From: HGM11368 sp051883415
GTDB lineage: Bacteria > Bacillota > Clostridia > Christensenellales > UBA3700
Assembly (NCBI GenBank): GCA_051883415.1
Contig: JBJETR010000030.1
Coordinates: forward strand, 1-47,457
Reading direction: 5' to 3'
DNA length: 47,457 nt
Part shown: positions 6,410-15,813 of the stretch, in pieces
Layout: each line of letters begins with the position of its first letter
How positions within the stretch are numbered: the stretch's first letter is position 1
Position numbers and translations under genes: made by a program
Notes under the pieces: generated by a model
Database searches by the model: none
Told to the model about the DNA's origin: nothing
The model's input: the letters and a program-made list of their open reading frames with translations, nothing else

Positions 6410-9115
6410 ATGTCTGTGGAAACAAAAGATGAGTTAATAATTATAAAAGGAGAAGATAGAACAAAGGACATTATTGAGTATCGATATAATGAAACAAAGG
6501 ATATATTTTATGTTAAATACAAAAGTGGCAAGACATATCCGTATCGCAATAGTGATGTTCAAATTTTTACAAATCCTAAAAATATTGATGTGTCAGATAA
6601 AATTGTTACTTGCAATGCTTCTATAAAAGGCGGTGCAATAACAGTACAGACATTTTCTAAATATTGTCGAATTATTTATAGTTCCGGACATACGGAATTG
6701 TTTAAAAGAAAGGAAATTAAGATTATTGATTCTGCGCTTAAAGATGATAGAACCAACAAGTGTTTTAATTATCTAAAAGAAATAGCTTCAAAGATGGGGC
6801 TTATTGTTAATGGACATAATACATTGTTAACACATTATAATAAAATAGATTTTGTGCGTCAAGACAGTGTTTTTGCATCGTTTCTTGCTGGTAAATACAA
6901 AGTCAATGATAGTATGTCAGTAGGAAAAACTATTTTTCCGTTTGGTTTTAATTTAAGTCAAAGACAGGCAGTTCGAAATGCTCTTAATTCGGACATAAGT
7001 ATTATAGAAGGACCACCTGGCACTGGTAAAACCCAAACAATTCTTAATATTATTGCTAACGCTATTATGAGAGGAGAAAGTGTTGCAGTAGTTTCAAATA
7101 ATAACTCAGCAATTGATAACGTTTATGAAAAGCTTAAGAAGTACGAAATTGATTTCATTGCTGCTCCATTAGGATGTCGCGATAATAAAAATACTTTTAT
7201 TATGAATCAGTCTGTGCATTTGCCAGATATGGACAATTGGAACGAAAAAAATGACTACACAAAATTAAACGAACGAGTAATAGAAATTGTGAAAAATTTG
7301 AATTTGAAAAATGAGTTATCAATTCTTTTGGCTGAAGAAGATGCATTAAAGAAAGAACAAGTTCATTTCAACGACTATTATAGGACATTAGATATTGATT
7401 TTTCTATACCTAAATTTAGAAAAAATATCACAGCAAAAAATGTTTTGAAATTTGCATCCGAATATGAATTTCTCATGTTGGAACAAAATAAGATAGGATT
7501 TTTTAATAAACTAGTTTTTCGTTTAAAATATGGTATTAAAATTACAAAATTTGTTGGGCACTCTATAGAAAAGGTTATAGCATATTGTCAAAATATATTT
7601 TATGAAAAGAGACTATTAGAAATATTAGAGCGTAGAAACGCCATTGATTCTATCTTGAAAGCGTTTGATTTTGATAAAAAACTGCAGGAATATTCGGATT
7701 TGTCTATGAAAGAATTGAAGTCAGTTCTTTACCATAGGTATTCTGGACATAAACGAAAAATATATACAATAGATGACCTTTGGAAAAGATCGGAAGATTT
7801 TATTTCTGACTATCCTGTAATACTGAGTACTACACATTCGCTTAGATCTAGTTTGTCGTCGAGAACTTGTTATGATTATGTTATAGTAGACGAGGCATCG
7901 CAAGTAGATTTGGCCACGGGAGCAATTGCATTATCATGTGCAAAAAAAGCTGTAATTGTAGGAGACCTAAAACAGTTACCTAATGTAGTTACCGCTGAAA
8001 ACAAAGCGGTAACTGATAGTATATTTCTTAAATATGATTTACCGTTGGCTTATAGATATTCAGACCATAGTTTGCTATCCTCAATTAGAGAGTTGTTTCC
8101 TGAGGCTCCACATGTGCTTCTAAAAGAACATTATCGTTGTCATCCTGAAATAATAGGTTTTTGCAATCAGCGTTTTTATAATAATGAACTTATTATACTG
8201 ACAAAACCAAAATCTGACCGGCAAGCTATGATAGTTTATAAAACTGCTGCAGGGAACATGGCGCGTGGGCATATCAACGAACGACAAATAGATACAATTG
8301 TAAATGAAGTGTTCCCTCAACAAAACTTATCTAAGAGTGATGCTTCTGTAGGTATTGTAACTCCATATCGAGATCAGGCGAATCGATTGCAAGAGGTTTT
8401 TAATGGGACTAACGTAAAAGCTGATACTGCAGACAAGTTTCAGGGGCAAGAACGAAGCGTTATGATTTTTTCCACAGTAGATAATGAGATAGGAGAATTT
8501 GTATCAAATCCAAATCGCCTTAATGTCGCAGTCTCAAGGGCGGTTGATCAGTTTATTGTTGTGACTGATGGAAATGAAAATGATAAGACGTCGGCTATAC
8601 ATGAACTTATTGGATACATAAAATATAATAACCACGACATAATTAGCAGCAAAATAAATTCTGTTTTTGATTACTTATATGAAGCTAACGCAAAAGCAAG
8701 AGAGGAAATCCTTCAAAAATATGGCAGAGTAAGTGAATTTGATAGTGAGAACCTAATGTATATATTAATAAAAGACATACTAAAGAAAGAAGAATTTTCT
8801 AAATATAACGTCGTAATGAAAGTTTCTTTACGATCATTGCTTTGTGATTTAACAAAACTAAATGAGAGAGAACTTGAATTTGCAAAAAACAATTTAACTC
8901 ACGTTGACTTTTTGATTTATTCTAGATTAACACATCAACCAATTCTTGTAATTGAGGTTGACGGGTTTAGTTATCATAATACTGATAAACAAAGAGAGCG
9001 TGATGGTATAAAGAATACTATTCTAAAAAAATATGAAATTCCTATTCTTCGACTAAGTACTGTAGGAAGTGGGGAAAGAGATAAAATAACACAAGAATTA
9101 TATAAAACGATATAA
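6410..9115 (+). CDS. SF1 (Upf1-like) DNA/RNA helicase fused to a DUF2726-type PD-(D/E)XK nuclease
   Basis: 901 residues. The start at 6410 follows AAAGGAG with 6-nt spacing; a GTG at 6389 would precede that site. Residues ~10-120 hold two short beta-rich segments resembling KTSC domains (YNETKDIFYVKYKSGKTYPY, then a weaker copy). The helicase core has Walker A EGPPGTGKTQT (~200-209), Walker B VDEASQVD, GDLKQLPN, HYRCHPEIIGF, a TPYRDQ motif, ADKFQGQE and NVAVSRA, which place it in the AAA_11/AAA_12 family. The last ~110 residues (VDFLIYS, then ILVIEVDGFSYHN) look like a DUF2726/Vsr-like nuclease, with acidic residues but no extra catalytic partner gene. It stands alone between terminators, and its codon use is clearly more AT-rich than its neighbours, suggesting acquisition. 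Possible roles are phage or plasmid defence, or DNA repair. The function is inferred only from architecture. Confidence 0.85.
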   Translation: MSVETKDELIIIKGEDRTKDIIEYRYNETKDIFYVKYKSGKTYPYRNSDVQIFTNPKNIDVSDKIVTCNASIKGGAITVQTFSKYCRIIYSSGHTELFKRKEIKIIDSALKDDRTNKCFNYLKEIASKMGLIVNGHNTLLTHYNKIDFVRQDSVFASFLAGKYKVNDSMSVGKTIFPFGFNLSQRQAVRNALNSDISIIEGPPGTGKTQTILNIIANAIMRGESVAVVSNNNSAIDNVYEKLKKYEIDFIAAPLGCRDNKNTFIMNQSVHLPDMDNWNEKNDYTKLNERVIEIVKNLNLKNELSILLAEEDALKKEQVHFNDYYRTLDIDFSIPKFRKNITAKNVLKFASEYEFLMLEQNKIGFFNKLVFRLKYGIKITKFVGHSIEKVIAYCQNIFYEKRLLEILERRNAIDSILKAFDFDKKLQEYSDLSMKELKSVLYHRYSGHKRKIYTIDDLWKRSEDFISDYPVILSTTHSLRSSLSSRTCYDYVIVDEASQVDLATGAIALSCAKKAVIVGDLKQLPNVVTAENKAVTDSIFLKYDLPLAYRYSDHSLLSSIRELFPEAPHVLLKEHYRCHPEIIGFCNQRFYNNELIILTKPKSDRQAMIVYKTAAGNMARGHINERQIDTIVNEVFPQQNLSKSDASVGIVTPYRDQANRLQEVFNGTNVKADTADKFQGQERSVMIFSTVDNEIGEFVSNPNRLNVAVSRAVDQFIVVTDGNENDKTSAIHELIGYIKYNNHDIISSKINSVFDYLYEANAKAREEILQKYGRVSEFDSENLMYILIKDILKKEEFSKYNVVMKVSLRSLLCDLTKLNERELEFAKNNLTHVDFLIYSRLTHQPILVIEVDGFSYHNTDKQRERDGIKNTILKKYEIPILRLSTVGSGERDKITQELYKTI

Positions 9116-9161
9116 TGATGAATAAGAAAGAGAACTGAAAATCAAAGCTTAAATACTAATT

Positions 9162-9196
9162 AAGGCGGAAATGCTTATAGGCATTTCCGCCTTTAA
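9162..9196. terminator. Terminator between convergent helicase and GH2 genes
   Basis: A 13-bp perfect stem AAGGCGGAAATGC / GCATTTCCGCCTT with a 6-nt loop. T-rich sequence follows on the plus strand, and the flank on the other side is AT-rich, so it may serve both convergent genes. The right flank nearly touches the GH2 stop at 9199. Confidence 0.85.
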
Positions 9197-9198
9197 CT

Positions 9199-11457
9199 TT
9201 ATTTTGGCTTTTTGATGCGGTTGAGAGAACGATTTAGGCTCAACAATTCTTCTTTGGAGAAGGACACGTTGAGCATACCCATCATACCCGTGAGGCGTAG
9301 CACCGTGAAGCCACCTACCATTTTGAGCATTTCGCCGTTCATTTTGAAGGCGGGATTACCTTCTTGAGAGGACGACTTAGTTTTGTTTGCCAAGTTGATT
9401 TTGCGTTTTAGTTTTATGCCAAAGCCTATTGCCCACAGCTTGCCCATAAAGGTGGACAGGATATCGGAGAACTTGTCGTTGAGTGAAAATCTTCCCTCGG
9501 GAGCTTCGACGTCAAACCAATTGAGGACGGCGTTCTTTTCTTTGAGAATATAGGCGTCGTTGAATTTGTCGACCTTGCGAATGGTAGCCGTATCGCGACA
9601 GTCGCCGGCTTTTGCCTCGATAGTGCTTGTACCTTTGTTGTCAATGGTAAAGCGAAAGATATGGTCATCGGACTTTTGACTGCCGACGGGCATGCCGTTG
9701 ACGAATAACTGCACCTCGTCCATATTGGAATAGACTTTGACTTGAGTCTTATCTTCCACTCTATCCACGTAGCGCTTAGAGCATATATGCACGAACTTTT
9801 CGTCCGATAGCCATGCCTTGTAGATATAGAAAGAATCCTTTTTGTAAGAGCGATCGAAGGTGACTAGTCCCTTGTGATTTTGTCCGTTCTCGCCGCCTTC
9901 TGCTCGAGCGTCCGCACCAAAGTCAAACATATTCCATACGTGTGTCGCCCAAATGTAAGGGCGGGAGAATAGTTGTTTGATGAGCTCTTCGTGATAGTAG
10001 GCTTGATACTCTTCGCTGTAGTCACCTTGCGTAGGGTTGGAATTGTGCCAATTGAGAGCTTCGCAACCGTATTCACTGCATCCGATAGGGATATCGGGAT
10101 ATTTGGCGTGGAATTTGTCAAACCAAGGTCCGTTCATATCTACCTCGCCACCGTACCAACCGAAGTAGTGATTGTAGGATATGGCGTCGGGTATCTTGAT
10201 ATATTCACTGTCGATACTGCACATGGACACTACCGCAACTACGGTTGCACGCGTATGGTCGAGAGAGTGGGCTAATTCGTTGAGTGCACGGTGATTGTCT
10301 ATCATGTCTTGAGACTCGCCCGACATGGTTATTTCGTTGGACAGCCCCCAAACTACGATAGAAGGGTGGTTGTAATTTTGAACGATGAGCTCTTGCATTT
10401 GACTGAGAGTATTGGGCATTCCGGAAGGCATATGGTTGGAGATATAAGGTATCTCCGCCCAAACTACCATACCTCTCTCGTCACATAGGTCGTAGAAAAA
10501 CTCGTCGTGTTGATAGTGGGCAAGACGAATGGTGTTGGCACCTACCTCGCATATCAAATCCATGTCCTCGATATGGTGTTCCTTGGTCAAGGCGTTGCCT
10601 ACGCCTAGTCTATCTTGGTGCCTCGATACTCCATGCAAAGGATAGGACTTGCCATTGAGAAAAAAGCCTTGCTCGGGATCGATGCGAAAGCTTCTAATAC
10701 CGAAACGAGTGGATATTTCGTCGAGAGTTTTGCCATTCTGTACAAGCTTTGCCGTGGCGGTATAGAGGTATGGATCAATCCTTCCTTGCCAAAGATGAGG
10801 ATTGGCGAGTTCAAAACTCACCCTATCTTCTTTGGACTCGGTTGAGGCAACCTCGCCACCGTTTTGGTCAAAAATCGTGTAAAGGACGCTTTGAGAGGAC
10901 TTGCGATTGGTGATAAAGACGTGAACGGCGATAGTTGCCTTGTCGTCTTGCACTTGCGGAGTGACCGCAATGCCCGATCCGCCGTAGTAGTCGAGGTCAA
11001 AGTGAGAGTCGGATACGGCAATCAAGTTGACGTCACGATATAGCCCACCGTAGAAGGTAAAGTCTGCCATTTGCGGATAGACGGTGTCGCTCGGCGAGTT
11101 GTCCACGATTATTTGGAGCAAAGAAGTATCTTGCAAAAAGTCCGTCACGTCAGCTCTGAAAGTAGAGTAGCCACCGTCGTGAGATACTACCTTCTTGCCG
11201 TCGATATACACCGTAGCGGAAGAGTTGGCTCCTTTGATTTCGATATAATATCTGTCGGACTGTGGTAGGTCGGCCTTGTCGATATTTTTGAAATAACTGC
11301 ACGCCCCGCGATAATAGTCGTTGCCACCATCTTGACCGTCGGTTGCATTCCAAGTATGAGGCAAGTTGACGGTTTGGGCATCTCGAGGCACGGTTGTTAC
11401 TGCGCCGTCTTGTCGGATAAATTGCCAATTGTCGTTGATATTGATAATTTTTCTCAT
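9199..11457 (-). CDS. GH2 family glycosidase (beta-galactosidase / beta-uronidase type)
   Basis: 752 residues from ATG at 11457, which has GGAG 9 nt upstream; longer starts reach into the symporter gene. The domain order is a sugar-binding jelly roll (1-150), an Ig-like domain (150-255), a TIM barrel (255-560) and a C-terminal Ig-like segment. GVSRHQD and NTIRLAHYQHD mark the barrel. The acid/base Glu375 sits in GLSNEI and the nucleophile Glu462 in CSEYG. NHKG at 527-530 fits the N-x-K-G pattern that contacts uronate carboxylates in beta-glucuronidases, but similar patterns also occur in beta-galactosidases. No signal peptide is visible, so it is probably cytosolic. The last ~100 residues form a Met/Gly-rich tail ending in a lysine-rich stretch. 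It lies 16 bp downstream of the symporter and opposite uronate genes, so a glucuronide or galacturonide is a plausible substrate. Confidence 0.9.
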   Translation of the reverse strand: MRKIININDNWQFIRQDGAVTTVPRDAQTVNLPHTWNATDGQDGGNDYYRGACSYFKNIDKADLPQSDRYYIEIKGANSSATVYIDGKKVVSHDGGYSTFRADVTDFLQDTSLLQIIVDNSPSDTVYPQMADFTFYGGLYRDVNLIAVSDSHFDLDYYGGSGIAVTPQVQDDKATIAVHVFITNRKSSQSVLYTIFDQNGGEVASTESKEDRVSFELANPHLWQGRIDPYLYTATAKLVQNGKTLDEISTRFGIRSFRIDPEQGFFLNGKSYPLHGVSRHQDRLGVGNALTKEHHIEDMDLICEVGANTIRLAHYQHDEFFYDLCDERGMVVWAEIPYISNHMPSGMPNTLSQMQELIVQNYNHPSIVVWGLSNEITMSGESQDMIDNHRALNELAHSLDHTRATVVAVVSMCSIDSEYIKIPDAISYNHYFGWYGGEVDMNGPWFDKFHAKYPDIPIGCSEYGCEALNWHNSNPTQGDYSEEYQAYYHEELIKQLFSRPYIWATHVWNMFDFGADARAEGGENGQNHKGLVTFDRSYKKDSFYIYKAWLSDEKFVHICSKRYVDRVEDKTQVKVYSNMDEVQLFVNGMPVGSQKSDDHIFRFTIDNKGTSTIEAKAGDCRDTATIRKVDKFNDAYILKEKNAVLNWFDVEAPEGRFSLNDKFSDILSTFMGKLWAIGFGIKLKRKINLANKTKSSSQEGNPAFKMNGEMLKMVGGFTVLRLTGMMGMLNVSFSKEELLSLNRSLNRIKKPK

Positions 11458-11473
11458 ATTATTCTCCATTGAT

Positions 11474-13036
11474 TTAGTTGTCACTATTAGATTCGCCCAT
11501 AGAGTCGTCGGTTGTTGTATCGTCACCAATAGGCGTTTTGTCAATGCTAAGGTCGTTCAGGTTTTCGTAATCGACTACGTTTTCGTCAATGACCGACTCT
11601 ACGCCTTTGGCGAGAGAATCGTCAACCTTGCTATTGTTTGAGTGCTTTTCTTTGAGTATTGCCACGTTGCGTTCCACTTGCTTTTTGTGCAAAGGATACC
11701 ACAGCAAAAGCACAAGTCCGAGTACGAGAAAGCCGATTGCGGGAAGTAGGGTGGCAATGGCAAATATCCCGTCTTTGACGTTAGGATCAAAAGCGGTAGC
11801 CGAGGTGTAACCGATGAGTGAGAGCAGTCCACCCGTAAGACCTGCCGAAGCCGCTTGACCAAGCTTGCGGGCAAAGGAATAAAGAGCGTATACGCTGCCG
11901 TCTTCTCGTATGCCGTTGACAATCTCGGCGTGGTCGATAACGTCGGTGATGAGTGCCCAAGATATCATCGAAAAGAGTCCCAGCCCCAACCAACATATTG
12001 CTTGTAAAACTGTAAATACCCACACGTTTTGTGGCTTGATGAAGAAGGTGAGGAAACTGATGAATGCAGCGAAAAAACTTGATACGTATCCAATCTCCGC
12101 CTTGCCGAATCGCTTGGCAAGAGGCTTGGCAAGTATGCCCGAAATTATCATTCCGATAGCCATTACCAAGAAGGATATCGATTGCATTGCCGCATTGTTG
12201 TAATAGTTAGGGTATACGTAGTTAGCCATAGTCTGCATGGTGAGTTGGGCTAGCAACATAAATACCGAGGCAACTATTATTGATATAAGAGCACGGTTTT
12301 TGAAGGCGTTGGAGAGCATCTTACGTACCGAGTTGTTGCGGAATACGTCCTCTTTGACTTCGGGTTGAACTCTCTCGGTTGTGAGTGCAAAACAAAGAGC
12401 GTAGCACAGCACTGCTAGCACGGAAAAAACTCCCGCAATAATTGTAAATCTTCCGCCGTTCATTACGTTGACTTCGACTCCGTTTTGGATAACTTTGTCG
12501 TACACGATGAGAGGTACACCGACCGAAACGATTGCCCCTGCGAACATTCCGCCCATGGTACGGAAGGTGGATAGAGATTGTCTGTCGCCCGGCTCTGCCG
12601 AGATTGCCGAAGCCATCGAACCGTAAGGTATATTGATAGAAGTATAGAATACCGATCCCCATAGTATATAGGTGATAAATAACCATATAATTTTGAAGGT
12701 CATGCTTGCAGACGCGAGCGAGCTTTGGTAAATCAAAAATGAAGATATTGCCACGGGACCGCACATTCGCAGTATCCACGGTTTAAATTTGCCCGATTTG
12801 GTTACTTTGCTTCTGTCGCATATTCTTCCCATAGCCACGTCGGTGAACGAATCGACGAAGCGAGCTGCCATCATTACGATACCAACCACGCCTGCCGCAA
12901 CGCCCATTACGTCAGTGTAAAACTTGAGCAAAAAAGACGATGAAAGTATAAAGGTAAAGTCGTTGCCGAAATCGCCGAAAAGATAGCCTATCTTGTCCCT
13001 AATGCCGAAGGGACGAACGGTTTTTTCTTTTCTCAT
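11474..13036 (-). CDS. GPH family sugar:cation symporter (MFS)
   Basis: 520 residues with about twelve membrane helices. The N-terminus GYLFGDFGNDFTF plus KFYTDVMG and the ARFVDSFTDVAMGRICDR stretch (residues ~58-75) are hallmarks of the glycoside-pentoside-hexuronide symporters (MelB, LacS, UidB). The C-terminal ~60 residues are hydrophilic and acidic (rich in D, N, S, E), lie in the cytoplasm and lack a PTS IIA domain of the LacS kind. AGGAGGC precedes the ATG. It is first in a two-gene operon with the GH2 enzyme, and the two probably import and hydrolyse the same glycoside. The substrate cannot be read from sequence alone; the neighbouring uronate genes point to a hexuronide. Confidence 0.92.
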   Translation of the reverse strand: MRKEKTVRPFGIRDKIGYLFGDFGNDFTFILSSSFLLKFYTDVMGVAAGVVGIVMMAARFVDSFTDVAMGRICDRSKVTKSGKFKPWILRMCGPVAISSFLIYQSSLASASMTFKIIWLFITYILWGSVFYTSINIPYGSMASAISAEPGDRQSLSTFRTMGGMFAGAIVSVGVPLIVYDKVIQNGVEVNVMNGGRFTIIAGVFSVLAVLCYALCFALTTERVQPEVKEDVFRNNSVRKMLSNAFKNRALISIIVASVFMLLAQLTMQTMANYVYPNYYNNAAMQSISFLVMAIGMIISGILAKPLAKRFGKAEIGYVSSFFAAFISFLTFFIKPQNVWVFTVLQAICWLGLGLFSMISWALITDVIDHAEIVNGIREDGSVYALYSFARKLGQAASAGLTGGLLSLIGYTSATAFDPNVKDGIFAIATLLPAIGFLVLGLVLLLWYPLHKKQVERNVAILKEKHSNNSKVDDSLAKGVESVIDENVVDYENLNDLSIDKTPIGDDTTTDDSMGESNSDN

Positions 13037-13383
13037 TGATTGCCTCCTAAAATTTGTTAGACAAAAAAATTGTGTCCAACCTATTAGAAGTTAAACCCTT
13101 GGCACGTAAATTAGAGAAAAAAGTAAAAAACGTAAACAATAACGCCATAAGCATTATAAAAGCCGAAAAAATTGAAAAACTATCTATAAGACTTAGATGA
13201 GAGTTGATAGGAATTTTGTCGATAAGTATCGAGTTTTTGATATAAAAAGAAGAATATATAAGGACAGTTTAGACGATTACGCACGCCCCTGTGCATAATG
13301 AATGGAAAAGGGTTAAAAATATATAGACTGAGAGTTGGATTAAATTATATCAGCTGATAGAAGAGTTAAAAGGAGTAGAGATA
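13037..13383. promoter_or_regulatory. Divergent intergenic region with a GntR-like operator
   Basis: 347 bp between the symporter and uxuB contain no gene and must hold both promoters. TTGTTAGACAA at 13054-13064 is a perfect 4+4 palindrome (TTGT-TAG-ACAA) of the kind bound by GntR-family regulators. GTTAGACA also pairs with TGTCCAAC at 13073-13080 across 9 nt. The site lies just upstream of the symporter ribosome binding site. A second palindrome TCGATA-AG-TATCGA is at 13219-13232. No regulator gene is adjacent. I could not assign -35/-10 boxes confidently. Confidence 0.45.
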
Positions 13384-14235
13384 ATGAAACAAAACGTATT
13401 GAATACAAATTTGAGCGGTAAGGTAGCCGTGATAACGGGTGCCGGCGGTGTACTATGCGGTTATTTTGCCAAGGTGCTCGCAAGAGCGGGCGCAAAGGTG
13501 GCGCTATTGGATAGAAATGGGCAAGCGGCTACGAGGTGCGCTTCGGAAATCATCGCCGAGGGCGGTAAGGCTAAAGTTTACGTCTGCAACGTGCTCGATA
13601 GAGAGACTTGCAATTCTGTTGCCGAGCAAGTAAAAGCCGACTTGGGCGGGTGTGATTTGCTCGTCAACGGTGCGGGAGGTAACAATCCCAAAGCCACGAC
13701 CGACAAGGAATATCTCGAAGAAGGCGACCTCGATAGCGACGTCAAGACCTTCTTTGACCTTGACGACGAGGGCGTCGGCGGAGTGTTTGACCTAAACTTT
13801 TTGGGCACGCTGATACCTACGCAAGCCTTTGCCAGACAGATGGTTGGTAAAAAGGGGTGTTCGATAGTCAATCTTTCGTCGATGAACGCATTTACGCCCT
13901 TGACCAAAATACCCGCCTATTCGGGTGCAAAAGCCTCGGTGAGTAACTTTACTCAGTGGCTTGCCGTGCATTTTAGCAAAGTGGGCATCAGAGTCAACGC
14001 CATTGCCCCGGGATTTTTTTCGACTAAGCAAAACGCCAAGCTCTTGTGGAACGAGGACGGCTCGCCTACCGCCCGTACGGGCAAAATTCTTGCCGCAACC
14101 CCTATGGGTAGATTTGGCGAAAGCGAAGAGTTGGAGGGAGCATTACTGTTTTTGCTGGACGAGAGAGCATCGGGCTTTATAACGGGCGTTGTCTTGCCTG
14201 TAGACGGCGGTTTTTCCGCATATTCGGGGGTGTGA
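13384..14235 (+). CDS. uxuB: SDR oxidoreductase, UxuB-type D-mannonate oxidoreductase (fructuronate reductase)
   Basis: 283 residues. A classical short-chain dehydrogenase fold is seen: Rossmann motif TGAGGVLCG (~residues 18-26), NGAGGNNPKATT (~95-106), catalytic Ser in NLSSMNAF and YSGAK (Y-x3-K) and PGFFSTKQN. The PKATT insertion and PGFF(S/R)TxQN resemble the Firmicutes SDR-type UxuB that reduces fructuronate to mannonate, distinct from the long-chain E. coli UxuB. A role on another uronate, such as 5-keto-4-deoxyuronate, is possible. It leads an operon with eda one base downstream and kdgK, and AAAGGAGTAGAG precedes the start. The mannonate dehydratase and uronate isomerase needed for a complete pathway are not in the window. 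Confidence 0.8.
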   Translation: MKQNVLNTNLSGKVAVITGAGGVLCGYFAKVLARAGAKVALLDRNGQAATRCASEIIAEGGKAKVYVCNVLDRETCNSVAEQVKADLGGCDLLVNGAGGNNPKATTDKEYLEEGDLDSDVKTFFDLDDEGVGGVFDLNFLGTLIPTQAFARQMVGKKGCSIVNLSSMNAFTPLTKIPAYSGAKASVSNFTQWLAVHFSKVGIRVNAIAPGFFSTKQNAKLLWNEDGSPTARTGKILAATPMGRFGESEELEGALLFLLDERASGFITGVVLPVDGGFSAYSGV

Positions 14236-14236
14236 A

Positions 14237-14797
14237 ATGGATAAGTATATTCCTATAGTAGTGGTGGAAAATTTGCAAGAGGCGGACAAGATTTTGGGGG
14301 CTCTGAAAGATAATAATATCAACACCGCCGAGATTACTTTTCGCACTTCTTGCGCCGTTGAGGCGATTGAGTTTGCAAAAAAGAAATATCCCGAAATGTG
14401 CGTTGGCGCGGGAACAGTCATCAATGCTAAACAATGTGATAGAGCTATCGATGCCGGTGCGGAATTTATTGTTTCGCCGGGGCTTAGCATAGAAGTGGCT
14501 AAGGTTTGTGAGCGCCGTGGCGTAGCATATTACCCCGGGTGCGTGACGCCGACCGAGATTATGGCGGCGCTTGACTTGGGATTGACTACTGTCAAGTTTT
14601 TCCCGTCTAGTATATACGGAGGGCTCGAGGCACTCAAAGCCTTGGCAGCTCCTTTTCCGCAAGTGAGATTTATTCCTACGGGAGGAGTGGATAGTAGCAA
14701 TATGCAACGATATCTCGATTATGACAAAGTAGTGGCAGTCGGCGGAAGCTTCTTGGTCAAAGAAGCGTTGGAGAAAAGGGGGAAAAGATATGACTAA
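14237..14797 (+). CDS. eda: KDPG/KHG aldolase
   Basis: 186 residues, slightly shorter than the ~205-215 typical of the family. It cleaves 2-keto-3-deoxy-6-phosphogluconate to pyruvate and glyceraldehyde-3-phosphate. Visible are the catalytic Glu in AEITFRT (~residues 32-38), GAGTV (54-58), SPG, the ligand loop PGCVTPTE and the Schiff-base Lys in TVKFFPS (~residues 116-122). PTGGVD supplies the phosphate-binding loop. It starts one base after the uxuB stop and its end overlaps kdgK by 8 bp, so the three are co-translated. It completes the lower uronate route with KdgK. Confidence 0.95.
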   Translation: MDKYIPIVVVENLQEADKILGALKDNNINTAEITFRTSCAVEAIEFAKKKYPEMCVGAGTVINAKQCDRAIDAGAEFIVSPGLSIEVAKVCERRGVAYYPGCVTPTEIMAALDLGLTTVKFFPSSIYGGLEALKALAAPFPQVRFIPTGGVDSSNMQRYLDYDKVVAVGGSFLVKEALEKRGKRYD

Positions 14798-15812
14798 AGT
14801 CGTTACCTTTGGCGAATTGATGCTAAGACTCGCACCCGAGGGCTATAATAGACTCTTGCAAAACGAACGTATGTCGGCTACCTTCGGCGGTGGAGAAGCC
14901 AACGTTGCCGTTTCGCTCGCAAACTTTGGGATAGAGAGCTCTTTTGTGAGTAAATTGCCACTCAACGCCGTAGGACAAGCGGGGATAAATTCGCTGAGAT
15001 ATTTTGGCGTAGACACGTCTAATATCGTGCGTGGCGGAGATAGAACGGGCATTTATTTCGTCGAAAAGGGTGCGTCGCAGAGAGGAAGCGTGTGTATCTA
15101 CGATAGAGCAGGTTCGGCATTGTCGCTTGCTTGCATCGAGGACTTCGGCTGGTCTAAAATCCTAGAGGGTGCGGATTGGTTTCACTTTACGGGGATTACG
15201 CCGGCACTAGGCGACAACGTGGCAAAGATTTGCGAACAGGCTTGCAAAACCGCCAAGGATATGGGAGTGAAAATCTCTTGCGACCTCAACTATCGCGCTA
15301 AACTGTGGAGTAGAGAAAAGGCACGTGCCGTGATGAGCGAGCTTTGCAAATACGTCGACGTGTGTATTGCCAACGAGGAGGACGCAAAGGACGTCTTTGG
15401 CATAGAAGCCGACGCCACCGATATCTACGGAGGTAAACTCAATCACCAAGGCTACAAAACGGTAGCTACGCAACTTGCCGAGCAGTTCGGCTTTGAAAAA
15501 GTCGCCATAACTCTCCGTGGCTCGATTTCCGCCAGCGACAACGATTGGGCGGCAATGCTCTATGACGGCAAAGAGTTTTGGTTTTCTAAACCCTACCGCT
15601 TGCATATAGTCGATAGAGTGGGCGGCGGAGATTCATTTGGCGCAGGCTTGATTTATTCTCTCATCACAGGCAAAACGAGCAGTGAAGCCATAGAATTTGC
15701 CGTTGCCGCCTCAGCCCTCAAGCATTCCATCGAAGGCGACTACAATAGAGTCACCGTTGCGGAAGTGGAAAGGTTGGTAGGTGGGGATGGGAGTGGGCGT
15801 GTGCAACGCTGA
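14790..15812 (+). CDS. kdgK: 2-keto-3-deoxygluconate kinase (PfkB family)
   Basis: 340 residues. It phosphorylates KDG to KDPG for Eda. The start GELMLRL and GGGEANVAVSLANFG (~residues 32-46) form the sugar site. The C-terminal PfkB signature DRVGGGDSFGAGL holds the catalytic Asp. The GEANVA and YFVEKG features fit KDG kinases better than fructokinases, and the operon partner Eda supports that. Its start overlaps the end of eda by 8 bp, and GGGGAAAAG upstream is the ribosome binding site. The tail is short and low-complexity, ending one base before a type A palindromic repeat. Confidence 0.9.
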   Translation: MTKVVTFGELMLRLAPEGYNRLLQNERMSATFGGGEANVAVSLANFGIESSFVSKLPLNAVGQAGINSLRYFGVDTSNIVRGGDRTGIYFVEKGASQRGSVCIYDRAGSALSLACIEDFGWSKILEGADWFHFTGITPALGDNVAKICEQACKTAKDMGVKISCDLNYRAKLWSREKARAVMSELCKYVDVCIANEEDAKDVFGIEADATDIYGGKLNHQGYKTVATQLAEQFGFEKVAITLRGSISASDNDWAAMLYDGKEFWFSKPYRLHIVDRVGGGDSFGAGLIYSLITGKTSSEAIEFAVAASALKHSIEGDYNRVTVAEVERLVGGDGSGRVQR

Positions 15813-15813
15813 A

